Assembly (NCBI RefSeq): GCF_007997285.1
Contig: NZ_VORX01000002.1
Span: 62,001 to 126,000, forward strand
Source: Gelidibacter salicanalis
Lineage (GTDB): Bacteria; Bacteroidota; Bacteroidia; Flavobacteriales; Flavobacteriaceae
Length of the DNA: 64,000 nt
Direction: 5' to 3'
Shown: positions 25,605 through 33,750 of the stretch, one piece after another
Position numbering within the stretch: position 1 is the stretch's first letter
Layout: the number at the start of each line of letters is the position of its first letter
Program-made: the position numbers and the translations under genes
Notes under the pieces: model-generated
Databases searched by the model: none
Told to the model about the DNA's origin: nothing
The model's input: the letters and a program-made list of their open reading frames with translations, nothing else

Positions 25605-28600
25605 ATGTATTTAATTTTTGATACTGAAACCACAGGATTACCGAAACGTTGGGATGCACCCCTTAGTGATACTGACAATTGGCCAAGATGCATACAAATT
25701 GCTTGGCAATTGCATGATGACATGGGGAATTGTATAGAGCATCAAGATTATTTGGTAAAACCCGAAGGTTTTAATATTCCTTATGATGCGGAGAAAATCC
25801 ATGGTATTTCCACTGAACTTGCACAGCAACAGGGGGTGTCGTTGGCGGAAGTCTTAGAGAAATTTAATGCCGCCTTGGCCAAAACCAAATTTGTGGTGGG
25901 TCAGAATGTTGGGTTTGACTTGAATATCATGGGCGCGGAATTTCACCGTGAAAATCTTGACAACATTTTGCAGGACCTTCCCGTTTTGGATACTTGTACA
26001 GAACATACCGCAAGTTTGTGTCAATTGCCAGGAGGGCGTTACGGTAAATTTAAATTGCCAACTTTAACGGAACTGCACCAATTTTTGTTCCATCAACCTT
26101 TTGCAGAAGCACATAATGCCACTGCCGATGTGGAAGCAACCACGCGTTGTTTCTTAGAATTGGTCAGACGTGAAGAATATACCGTTGAACAATTAGATGC
26201 ACCGTCAGATTATTTCGAAAATTTCACTCGTGAAAATCCAGCAACCATTCAGCTAATTGGGTTAAAACATATCAATCTTAAGGCAGAAAGCGCTAAAATC
26301 AAAAAGCAGATTGAAGCCCTGCAAGAAGCAGATGAGCCGTCTAAAACGGAGATTGCTCAAAATATTAAAGAATTAAAAGAAGTTGAGTTCGCGCATTTGC
26401 ACAACCATTCTCAATTTTCTGTGTTACAATCTACCATTAGTATTGCTGATTTAGTGGCAGCTGCGGCAAAGGAGAACATGCCGGCGGTAGCATTGACAGA
26501 TCACGCCAATATGATGGGTGCTTTTCATTTTATGAAAGCGGTGAGTAACCATAATAGAGGGGTTGAAGTCCGGAATAAAACTGCTGAAGAACGGGGAGAA
26601 ACGCCAAAAGAAAAAATTATTAAACCTGTTTTGGGCTGCGAGTTCTTTGTGTGTGAAGATCATAAGGATAAAAGCAGAAAAGACAACGGGTATCAAATTG
26701 TGTTACTCGCAAAAAATAAAAGAGGCTACCATAATTTAGCAAAACTGTCCTCTCATGCCTTTGTGGATGGATTTTACTATCTGCCACGTATCGATAGAAA
26801 GTTGATTCAACAGTACAAAGAAGATTTAATTGTACTCACGGGGAACCTTTACGGAGAGGTGCCGAGCAAGATTTTGAATGTTGGTGAGAATCAAGCAGAA
26901 GAAGCATTGCTTTGGTGGAAAGCCGAATTTGGCGACGATCTCTATATTGAGTTAATGCGCCATAACCAAGAGGATGAAAATCGGGTGAACCCGGTTTTAA
27001 TCGATTTTGCCCGTAAACACGAGGTCAAGATGGTGGCTACCAACAATACCTATTATTGTAAGAAAGAAGACGCGAATGCGCACGATATTTTATTGTGTGT
27101 AAAAGACGGTGAAAAGCAAGCAACCCCAATAGGTCGTGGGCGTGGTTACCGTTACGGAATGCCTAATCAAGAGTACTATTTCAAGTCGTCTGAAGAGATG
27201 AAAAAACTCTTTAAGGACTTGCCGGATGCCATTTCTAATATTCAGGATGTGGTTGATAAGATTGAGCCTTTTGAATTGGCAAGAGATGTTTTATTACCTG
27301 CTTTTGATATTCCTGACGAATTTAAACATGAAGAAGATCTTCTTGATAAAGGGAAGCGCGGCGAAAACGCCTATTTGCGTCACCTGACCTATGAAGGCGC
27401 TAAAAAACGCTACCCAGAACTGACGGATGAGATTAAAGAACGTCTCGACTTCGAGTTAAGTGTAATTGAAAATACAGGCTATCCAGGATACTTCTTAATT
27501 GTTGAAGATTTTATACGGGAAGCCCGTAATATGGATGTGTCTGTAGGTCCCGGTCGTGGTTCAGCGGCGGGTTCCGTAGTAGCGTATTGTTTAAAGATTA
27601 CCAATATTGATCCCCTAAAGTACAATTTGCTTTTTGAGCGTTTCCTTAATCCGGATCGTGTTAGTATGCCAGATATTGATATTGATTTTGATGATGAAGG
27701 CCGAAGTAGGGTTATGGACTACGTGATCAAAAAGTACGGCAGTAGCCAAGTAGCGCAAATTATCACCTATGGTACCATGGCGGCAAAGTCGTCTATTAGA
27801 GACACTGCTAGAGTTTTAGATTTGCCGCTTTTTGATGCGGATAGGATTGCAAAACTCATCCCAACCATGTCCAAGTTGGGCAAAATTTTCGGGTATGACG
27901 AAAAGCAGTTAAGTAAGGCATTTAGATCAGAAGATTTAGAAAAAGTAAACGAGCTCCTCAATATCGCTGAAGGTACTGGCTTAGAGTCGGAAACGGTTAA
28001 TTTGGCGCGCATGCTGGAAGGTTCCGTACGTAATACGGGAATTCATGCCTGTGGAGTAATTATCACCCCAGATGATATTACAAAGTTTGTTCCGGTAGCA
28101 ACGGCCAAAGATTCTGATTTATATGTGACCCAGTTCGATAACTCCGTGGTGGAGGATGCCGGCTTGCTGAAAATGGATTTCTTAGGTTTAAAAACATTGA
28201 CCTTAATTAAGGATACGGTTAAAATCGTAAAGGCCAAGCACGATATTGTATTGGATCCGGATACCTTTCCTTTAGATGATGAACTCACTTACGAGCTTTT
28301 CCAGAAAGGGGAGACTGTAGGCGTTTTTCAGTACGAATCGCCGGGGATGCAAAAACACCTTAAGGAATTAAAACCAACAGTTTTTGAAGATTTAATTGCG
28401 ATGAACGCGCTCTACCGTCCTGGACCGATGGAGTATATTCCGAGTTTTACAAGACGTAAACATGGCGACGAAGAGATTGAATATGACCTTCCTGCCATGG
28501 AAGAATATCTAAAGGAAACCTACGGAATTACGGTCTACCAAGAGCAAGTGATGTTGCTGTCCCAAAAATTAGCAGGGTTTACTAAGGGTGAGGCCGACGT

Positions 28601-29993
28601 TTTGCGTAAGGCCATGGGTAAAAAGCAAATTGCGGTTTTGGACAAGATGAAACCTCAATTTATTACCCAAGCAGCTGCAAAGGGACACGATGCCAAAAAA
28701 TTAGAGAAAATTTGGAAAGACTGGGAAGCCTTTGCGAGTTATGCCTTTAATAAATCGCATTCCACCTGTTACGCATGGATTGCTTATCAAACGGCCTATT
28801 TAAAAGCGCATTACCCAGCAGAATATATGGCAGCGGTATTGAGTAATAATATGAACGACATCAAGCAGGTGACCTTTTTTATGGAGGAATGCAAGCGGAT
28901 GAAGTTGAATGTATTGGGGCCAGATGTTAACGAGTCCTATTATAAGTTCTCAGTAAATAAAGATTATGCGGTCAGATTTGGAATGGGCGCCATTAAAGGT
29001 GTTGGCCAAGGCGCCGTGATGACCATAGTAGAAAATAGAAGAAAAGATGGGAATTATAAGTCGATTTTCGACTTTGCCAAACGTGTCGATTTGAGGGCTG
29101 CCAATAAAAAGGCTTTTGAAAACCTAGCTTTGGCGGGTGGGTTTGATTGCTTTACCGATACGCATAGAGCCCAGTATTTTCAGGATGAAGGGGATGGCAT
29201 TACCTTTTTGGAAAAAGCGATTAAGTATGGCCATAAACATCAGGAAAATGAGAATTCTGCTCAAGTCAGTTTGTTTGGAGATGCAAGTGATGTTCAAATA
29301 GCCGAGCCTCTAGTGCCGCCCTGTGAAGAATGGGGCACCATGGAAAAATTAGCTCAAGAACGGGAAGTGGTCGGCATCTACATTTCCGGACATCCTTTGG
29401 ACGATTTTAGGATTGAAATGAAAACTTTTTGCAACGCTGCTTTGGCCCATTTCACAAACTTGGAACCTTACGTGAACCGTGAAATGACCTTTGGCGGGGT
29501 GGTAACTAATGTGGAGCATCGGGTGAGCAAACAGGGTAAGGGCTGGGCGATGTTTACTATTGAAGATTATACAGACAGTTTTGAGTTCCGAATCTTTGGA
29601 GAAGAGTATTTGAGGTTTAGACATTTTCTGGTCAGAAGTTCGTTTGTGTACGTCAAAGTATATGTCAAGGAAGGGTGGACCAATAAGGATACCGGAAAGA
29701 AGAGTGAGCCGAGGTTGCAGTTTACCAGTTTCCAATTGCTCCACGACGTGATGGATACCTACGCTAAAAAATTATCCATTCAATTGGAAATAAAAGATTT
29801 GAAAGAAAGTAAAATTAAAGCACTCGATGACGTTTTGCGAATGCACGAAGGCAATCACGCGTTAAACTTTGTAGTTTACGACAATGAAGAAAAGATGAAA
29901 TTGCATATGCCGAGTCGGAAACAGAAAGTAAAAATATCGCAAGAGTTATTGGACGAGTTGAATAATCAAAACGTATATTATAAACTGAATTAG
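25605..29993 (+). CDS. dnaE: DNA polymerase III alpha subunit with fused N-terminal exonuclease
   Basis: This 1462-residue replicative polymerase has three parts in order. The first is an N-terminal DEDDh exonuclease (about residues 1-200; FDTETTGLP with catalytic Asp/Glu, VVGQNVGFDLNIMG, HNATADVEAT). Next is a PHP domain (about 260-400; HLHNHSQFSVLQSTI). The polymerase core follows, with GPGRGSAAGS near 648 and the catalytic MPDIDIDFDD near 688. A C-terminal OB fold (about 1285-1360) follows helix-hairpin-helix sequence. The fused exonuclease removes the need for a separate DnaQ in the core. The start codon gives MYLIFDTETTGL directly. Confidence 0.96.
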   Translation: MYLIFDTETTGLPKRWDAPLSDTDNWPRCIQIAWQLHDDMGNCIEHQDYLVKPEGFNIPYDAEKIHGISTELAQQQGVSLAEVLEKFNAALAKTKFVVGQNVGFDLNIMGAEFHRENLDNILQDLPVLDTCTEHTASLCQLPGGRYGKFKLPTLTELHQFLFHQPFAEAHNATADVEATTRCFLELVRREEYTVEQLDAPSDYFENFTRENPATIQLIGLKHINLKAESAKIKKQIEALQEADEPSKTEIAQNIKELKEVEFAHLHNHSQFSVLQSTISIADLVAAAAKENMPAVALTDHANMMGAFHFMKAVSNHNRGVEVRNKTAEERGETPKEKIIKPVLGCEFFVCEDHKDKSRKDNGYQIVLLAKNKRGYHNLAKLSSHAFVDGFYYLPRIDRKLIQQYKEDLIVLTGNLYGEVPSKILNVGENQAEEALLWWKAEFGDDLYIELMRHNQEDENRVNPVLIDFARKHEVKMVATNNTYYCKKEDANAHDILLCVKDGEKQATPIGRGRGYRYGMPNQEYYFKSSEEMKKLFKDLPDAISNIQDVVDKIEPFELARDVLLPAFDIPDEFKHEEDLLDKGKRGENAYLRHLTYEGAKKRYPELTDEIKERLDFELSVIENTGYPGYFLIVEDFIREARNMDVSVGPGRGSAAGSVVAYCLKITNIDPLKYNLLFERFLNPDRVSMPDIDIDFDDEGRSRVMDYVIKKYGSSQVAQIITYGTMAAKSSIRDTARVLDLPLFDADRIAKLIPTMSKLGKIFGYDEKQLSKAFRSEDLEKVNELLNIAEGTGLESETVNLARMLEGSVRNTGIHACGVIITPDDITKFVPVATAKDSDLYVTQFDNSVVEDAGLLKMDFLGLKTLTLIKDTVKIVKAKHDIVLDPDTFPLDDELTYELFQKGETVGVFQYESPGMQKHLKELKPTVFEDLIAMNALYRPGPMEYIPSFTRRKHGDEEIEYDLPAMEEYLKETYGITVYQEQVMLLSQKLAGFTKGEADVLRKAMGKKQIAVLDKMKPQFITQAAAKGHDAKKLEKIWKDWEAFASYAFNKSHSTCYAWIAYQTAYLKAHYPAEYMAAVLSNNMNDIKQVTFFMEECKRMKLNVLGPDVNESYYKFSVNKDYAVRFGMGAIKGVGQGAVMTIVENRRKDGNYKSIFDFAKRVDLRAANKKAFENLALAGGFDCFTDTHRAQYFQDEGDGITFLEKAIKYGHKHQENENSAQVSLFGDASDVQIAEPLVPPCEEWGTMEKLAQEREVVGIYISGHPLDDFRIEMKTFCNAALAHFTNLEPYVNREMTFGGVVTNVEHRVSKQGKGWAMFTIEDYTDSFEFRIFGEEYLRFRHFLVRSSFVYVKVYVKEGWTNKDTGKKSEPRLQFTSFQLLHDVMDTYAKKLSIQLEIKDLKESKIKALDDVLRMHEGNHALNFVVYDNEEKMKLHMPSRKQKVKISQELLDELNNQNVYYKLN

Positions 29994-30194
29994 GTAATTT
30001 AGTTAAACGTTACACAAGGGTTTGCAGTGGTATCCTATTTGGTGCACCCTTTGCAATTATAAGACCCGCTTTAATAGACGGGCAAGTAAGGCGGAAAGGC
30101 AAGTAAATGAACCCATTAGTTTATCATAAGCATCACACATCCAACGATAACCAAAACAAATGTTAAGCGTGTAAGGATTGCTGAAAATTTTGAC

Positions 30195-30202
30195 TAATTT
30201 TG
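30195..30202 (+). promoter_or_regulatory. -7 promoter element of trxA
   Basis: TAATTTTG matches TAnnTTTG 40 nt before trxA. A TTG lies 14 nt upstream, which is shorter than the usual spacing. Confidence 0.4.
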
Positions 30203-30242
30203 TATATTAAACTGAAGTAAAACAAATTAAAGCATAGAAAAT

Positions 30243-30560
30243 ATGGCATTAGAAATAACAGATGCAAACTTTGAAGAAATGGTTTTAAAAAGTGATAAAC
30301 CAGTCATGGTAGATTTTTGGGCAGCTTGGTGCGGACCTTGCAGAATGGTTGGCCCGATCATTGACCAAATTAGTGAAGAGTATGAAGGTAAAGCTTTAGT
30401 TGGAAAAGTTGACGTAGATGCAAATCAAGAATTTGCTGCCAAGTATGGTGTGCGTAACATCCCAACAGTATTAGTATTCCAAAACGGAGAAGTTGTAGGA
30501 AGACAAGTAGGTGTAGCGCCAAAAAATGCTTACACTGATGCAATTGACGGACTTTTATAG
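30243..30560 (+). CDS. trxA: Thioredoxin
   Basis: This 105-residue single-domain thioredoxin has the active site WCGPC in DFWAAWCGPCRMVGP near residue 32 and the cis-Pro loop RNIPTVLVF. It is a cytosolic disulfide reductase. It stands between dnaE and clpP with its own -7 element and its own terminator. Confidence 0.95.
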   Translation: MALEITDANFEEMVLKSDKPVMVDFWAAWCGPCRMVGPIIDQISEEYEGKALVGKVDVDANQEFAAKYGVRNIPTVLVFQNGEVVGRQVGVAPKNAYTDAIDGLL

Positions 30561-30670
30561 ATCGTTTTTTAACAGATTAAACATTTGTTGTAAAGGCCGG
30601 ATTACTGAGGTAATAGTTTATACATGAATAGATTTCTGTTAGTCCGAATAGAATAATCAGATAAAATGAT

Positions 30671-30702
30671 AAAAGGTTTGCTGTAATGGTAAACCTTTTT
30701 TT
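30671..30702 (+). terminator. Terminator after trxA
   Basis: AAAAGGTTT and AAACCTTTT form a stem around an 11-nt loop followed by T residues, just before the clpP start. Confidence 0.7.
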
Positions 30703-30725
30703 AATTTAGATAAAAAATTTAAACA

Positions 30726-31271
30726 ATGAGCGATAAGAAGAAAATACAAGATGCTATTGACAGCAAATTGATAGAAGAACGTAAAGTGTTCCTCTGGGGA
30801 CAAGTGGATGACAAATCAGCCAAACATGTTATTGACCGTTTGATGTATTTGGATGCCATCGATACTAAGGACATTCATTTATACATTAACAGTCCGGGAG
30901 GTTATGTCACTTCAGGATTTGCTATTTATGACTGTATGAAATCTTTAAAAAGTGAGGTGTCTACAATTTGCACTGGTTTTGCAGCTTCAATGGGATCCAT
31001 TTTATTATCTGCAGGCGAAAAAGGAAAGCGTTTTATCCAACCTCACGCCCGTGTCATGATTCACCAGCCAAGTGGTGGTGCACGCGGACCGGCAAGTGAT
31101 ATTGAAATAACAGCTCAGGAAATTCTGAAAACGAAAGAATTAAGCGCGCGTTTATTAGCTGAAAACTGTGGGCAAACGGTGGAAAAAGTGATGAAAGACT
31201 TTAACCGCGACCATTGGATGGGTGCAGATGAATCTGTGGCTTATGGCATTGTCGACGAAATTTTGAAATAA
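30726..31271 (+). CDS. clpP: ClpP-family serine protease
   Basis: This 181-residue ClpP has the full catalytic triad: Ser88 in FAASMGSILL, His113 in MIHQPSGG and Asp162 in DFNRDHWM. It would form the 14-mer protease ring. It starts SDKKKIQDAIDSKLIEERKVFL and is slightly shorter than the usual 190-210 residues. In many Bacteroidota clpP lies beside tig and clpX; neither is next to this copy, so it may be a second ClpP. Its partner ATPase cannot be told from here. A perfect terminator follows. Confidence 0.88.
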   Translation: MSDKKKIQDAIDSKLIEERKVFLWGQVDDKSAKHVIDRLMYLDAIDTKDIHLYINSPGGYVTSGFAIYDCMKSLKSEVSTICTGFAASMGSILLSAGEKGKRFIQPHARVMIHQPSGGARGPASDIEITAQEILKTKELSARLLAENCGQTVEKVMKDFNRDHWMGADESVAYGIVDEILK

Positions 31272-31361
31272 TATACATTGGAGTATTTATTCCGAAATGG
31301 ACCATTTTAAATATATTTTGGGAATCTATAGGTGAAAATCAAAGATTCCTGATAAATTTTC

Positions 31362-31388
31362 AAATACCCTGCTCTTTGCAGGGTATTT
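31362..31388 (+). terminator. Terminator after clpP
   Basis: AAATACCCTGC and GCAGGGTATTT form a perfect 11-bp stem with a 5-nt loop. Confidence 0.85.
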
Positions 31389-31528
31389 AAAAACACTCGA
31401 TTTGACATTTTTATCTTTCATTTGAAAATGCAGTAAAATAACTTCTGATTAATACCTAGCAGGTTGTTAACGCCACATCCATTCTTAATACTTAATACTA
31501 AAAGCAAAGCGGTCTAACATCTAATCCA

Positions 31529-32458
31529 ATGAACTTACAGGCAGAACTCAATAAAACAGGAGGATTTAAAAACCTCGAACTCTTGGCCAAGCAGGTCGTG
31601 GAAGGTTTTATTGCGGGGATGCATAAGAGTCCGTTCCACGGCTTTTCGGCAGAATTTGCGGAACACAAAATCTATAATCAAGGCGAAAGTACCAAGCATA
31701 TCGATTGGAAGCTCTATGCAAAAACGGATAGGCTTTATACCAAACGTTATGATGAGGAAACCAATTTGCGCTGCCATTTGATTATTGACAACAGCAGTTC
31801 TATGCATTATCCGGAAATGACCTCATTTTCGATCGCTAAGCTGAACAAAATTGCATTTGCAGTCCTAGCATCAGCAAGCCTAATGCACATCCTTAAAAAG
31901 CAGCGCGATGCGGTTGGGATGAGTATTTATAGTGATGCTTATGATTATTATGCACCAGAAAAGGGAAGTGAACGGCATCATCAGATGTTGTTGAGCGAAT
32001 TAAGTAAAACCGTTGCTGAGAAACCACTACAAAAACAAACGGATACCTATACCTATTTACATCAGATTGCCGAAAAAATTCATAGAAGATCTTTGATATT
32101 CTTTTTTACGGATATGTTCCAAACAGGTACGGATGACAGCAAGCTTTTTGAAGCGCTACGGCATTTAAAGCATAAAAAACACGAAGTGGTGTTGTTTCAT
32201 GTGTTTGATAAAGAAAAGGAAGTCACCTTCAGTTTTGATAATACGCCTAAAAAGTTTGTTGATGTGGAAACTGGAGCATTCATCAACATGTATCCTGAAA
32301 CGATAAAAGAAGCTTACGAAGCGGCAGTAAGTTCTTATTTTGACACGCTACGTCTGAAATGTGGCCAATATCAAATAAAATATGTGGAGGCAGATATCAA
32401 CAAAAATTTTGATAAGATCCTGACAACATACATGGTAGAGCGTGGGAAATTTAAGTGA
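31529..32458 (+). CDS. DUF58 domain-containing protein
   Basis: This 309-residue cytosolic protein has the DUF58 pattern: GFSAEFAEHKIYNQGESTKHIDWKLYAKT near residues 40-65, then a vWA-like domain with DNSSSM (metal-site-like) near residue 91. DUF58 proteins normally act with a MoxR ATPase and vWA proteins in a membrane-stress or complex-assembly system, but no MoxR gene lies beside it. The gene is isolated, followed by tRNA-Asp. Confidence 0.86.
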   Translation: MNLQAELNKTGGFKNLELLAKQVVEGFIAGMHKSPFHGFSAEFAEHKIYNQGESTKHIDWKLYAKTDRLYTKRYDEETNLRCHLIIDNSSSMHYPEMTSFSIAKLNKIAFAVLASASLMHILKKQRDAVGMSIYSDAYDYYAPEKGSERHHQMLLSELSKTVAEKPLQKQTDTYTYLHQIAEKIHRRSLIFFFTDMFQTGTDDSKLFEALRHLKHKKHEVVLFHVFDKEKEVTFSFDNTPKKFVDVETGAFINMYPETIKEAYEAAVSSYFDTLRLKCGQYQIKYVEADINKNFDKILTTYMVERGKFK

Positions 32459-32490
32459 TGAAAAAATTATTTAAAAAATTGCATAAAACA

Positions 32491-32521
32491 TTTGCGATAT
32501 TGAAAATGCAGTGTATATTTG
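32491..32521 (+). promoter_or_regulatory. Bacteroidota promoter of tRNA-Asp
   Basis: TTTG (32491-32494) and TATATTTG (32514-32521) are separated by 19 nt, a full match to the TTTG-N19-TAnnTTTG promoter. The tRNA begins 19 nt after it. Confidence 0.75.
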
Positions 32522-32539
32522 CACTCGCATTAACGCAAC

Positions 32540-32613
32540 GGTCTGGTAGTTCAGTTGGTTAGAATGCCGCCCTGTCACGGCGGAGGTCGCGGGTTCGAGT
32601 CCCGTCCAGACCG
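32540..32613 (+). tRNA. tRNA-Asp (GTC)
   Basis: The 74-nt sequence folds as a cloverleaf: acceptor GGTCTGG with CCAGACC, D arm GTTC-AGTTGGTTA-GAAT, anticodon stem CCGCC with GGCGG, anticodon GTC at 32574-32576, and T arm GCGGG-TTCGAGT-CCCGT. The discriminator base is G and CCA is not encoded. A terminator follows at once. Confidence 0.97.
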
Positions 32614-32626
32614 CAATAATGCTAAG

Positions 32627-32655
32627 AAGCTCTAAAGAAATTTGGGGCTTTTTTT
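32627..32655 (+). terminator. Terminator of tRNA-Asp
   Basis: AAGCTC and GGGCTT pair (with one G-U) around a 12-nt loop and are followed by seven T. Confidence 0.7.
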
Positions 32656-32946
32656 GGCGAGATTCCCATCGTCATGGGAACAATAAGAAGTTGTGTTGTT
32701 TTATCTAAATGAAAGTTTAGGTAAACGTAGTGATACCAGAGCAATTTGGTATTCCGATGAGAAGCTTTCCTTTTCTGTTTATAGCAGAATCGGGATGCTT
32801 TTTTGTTTTAGGGGTGGTTTTTGCTATTTTAGAAACTCTAAAAACGGATCAAGTCGAAAAGTTGTGGGATTTTAGGATTATGCATAAATTGTTGTTTGTC
32901 TACATAGAAAGAATTCTAAGTTCCTGACCCCTCTGATCCCGATAGC

Positions 32947-33063
32947 TCATGGGAGTGTCCTAAAAGCTTTTATTTTGGCATTAAACGATTCTGCAAAGGC
33001 ATTGGTGCTTCTATTGTCAAAGTAGTTCAGTATGTTTTGATAATGGATTGAAATGGTTTCTTT
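32947..33063 (-). pseudogene. ISAon1-type transposase remnant, C-terminal end
   Basis: On the minus strand the frame reads about 38 residues including HYQNILNYFDNRSTNAFAES and FNAKIKAFR before an early stop (TCA at 32947-32949 on the plus strand). NRSTNAxAESFNAKIKAFR is the hallmark of the C-terminal part of ISAon1/ISL3-type transposases of Bacteroidota. The last 20 or so residues normally after KAFR are missing, and upstream the frame meets stops. No terminal repeats are visible, so this is an old fragment. Confidence 0.8.
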
Positions 33064-33192
33064 TTTCCTTCCCTTTTTGAGACTATTTTAAATTTCTAAG
33101 TATTCGTTTCTCTAGTTTTCTTTCCTAAAATCCTTGCAATTTTAAACGCCCGTGCATTTTATCGAAAATATAGTATTTTTCTGTCATATATT

Positions 33193-33222
33193 TTTGTTAA
33201 TAACTTTATAGCAATATATTTG
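33193..33222 (+). promoter_or_regulatory. Promoter of the small secreted peptide gene
   Basis: TTTG (33193-33196) and TATATTTG (33215-33222), 18 nt apart, fit the Bacteroidota promoter. The start codon of the peptide gene is about 200 nt downstream, which leaves a long leader. Confidence 0.6.
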
Positions 33223-33424
33223 CATTTCTGTAAGAGTTATCAATGAGCTTAAATACAGAGTTTTGATCCATTTTTCCTTGAGATTTTATTTTAAGATCTC
33301 AAATCTCCCTCAACAGTAGTGGTGTAACACCCCCAAATTAATAATCCATTCTTCCCTCGAATGGCATTTTTTATGCCCAATTATTAATATCAAAAACTGT
33401 AAATAACTCCTAAAATTAATTAAA

Positions 33425-33604
33425 ATGAAAACTCTAAAAATCACTTTAGTACTCGCCTTATTTTTAACTGTTTCTAGCCAAACAGATAAGACACCTCAAA
33501 AAACTGACCTTCAGAAAGAAGTCAATACTCTAGATACCACAAAACCTTATTATGATTTGTTGGCGCACTCTAGAGATCAGTTTGTAGTTCCTACCAGAGG
33601 ATAA
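33425..33604 (+). CDS. Small secreted peptide, 59 residues
   Basis: The frame reads 59 codons. A signal peptide (MKTLKITLVLALFLTVSS, cleavage near residue 18-19) is followed by a 40-residue polar part ending HSRDQFVVPTRG. The frame has its own promoter and a perfect terminator at 33628-33657, and it is the only gene in the gap before the TPR histidine kinase. I do not recognise a family. It could be a secreted signal peptide, or a small exported protein of other use; the sequence does not decide. Confidence 0.65.
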   Translation: MKTLKITLVLALFLTVSSQTDKTPQKTDLQKEVNTLDTTKPYYDLLAHSRDQFVVPTRG

Positions 33605-33627
33605 ACTTAATGATAATATTGAATAAC

Positions 33628-33657
33628 AGCTCTTACTTTAAATGGTAAGAGCTTTTG
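33628..33657 (+). terminator. Terminator of the small peptide gene
   Basis: AGCTCTTAC and GTAAGAGCT form a perfect 9-bp stem with an 8-nt loop followed by TTT. Confidence 0.8.
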
Positions 33658-33750
33658 TTGTTATAAACCTTGAATTTTCAATTAAATTGAGAAGAGATTC
33701 TATGGATTTAGAATATTTATTCTAAATTTAAAACCTAATCAACCTATCCC

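Larger units (their letters stand above)
32614..33424. other. Long gap after tRNA-Asp, 811 nt
   Basis: The gap holds the tRNA terminator (32627-32655), a perfect TTCCCAT-CGTC-ATGGGAA hairpin (32663-32680), the C-terminal remnant of an ISAon1-type transposase (32947-33063, minus strand) and the promoter of the next small gene (33193-33222). The rest is AT-rich. Two open frames of 60-65 codons near 32693-32927 look like chance. Confidence 0.6.

Noticed and set aside
31482-31498. CTTAATA-like repeat before DUF58
   Set aside because: Two copies only; AT-rich chance is likely.
32693-32927. Two overlapping 60-65 codon frames after tRNA-Asp
   Set aside because: They have low-complexity, unlikely protein sequence, no start signal and overlapping frames, so they are taken as chance.
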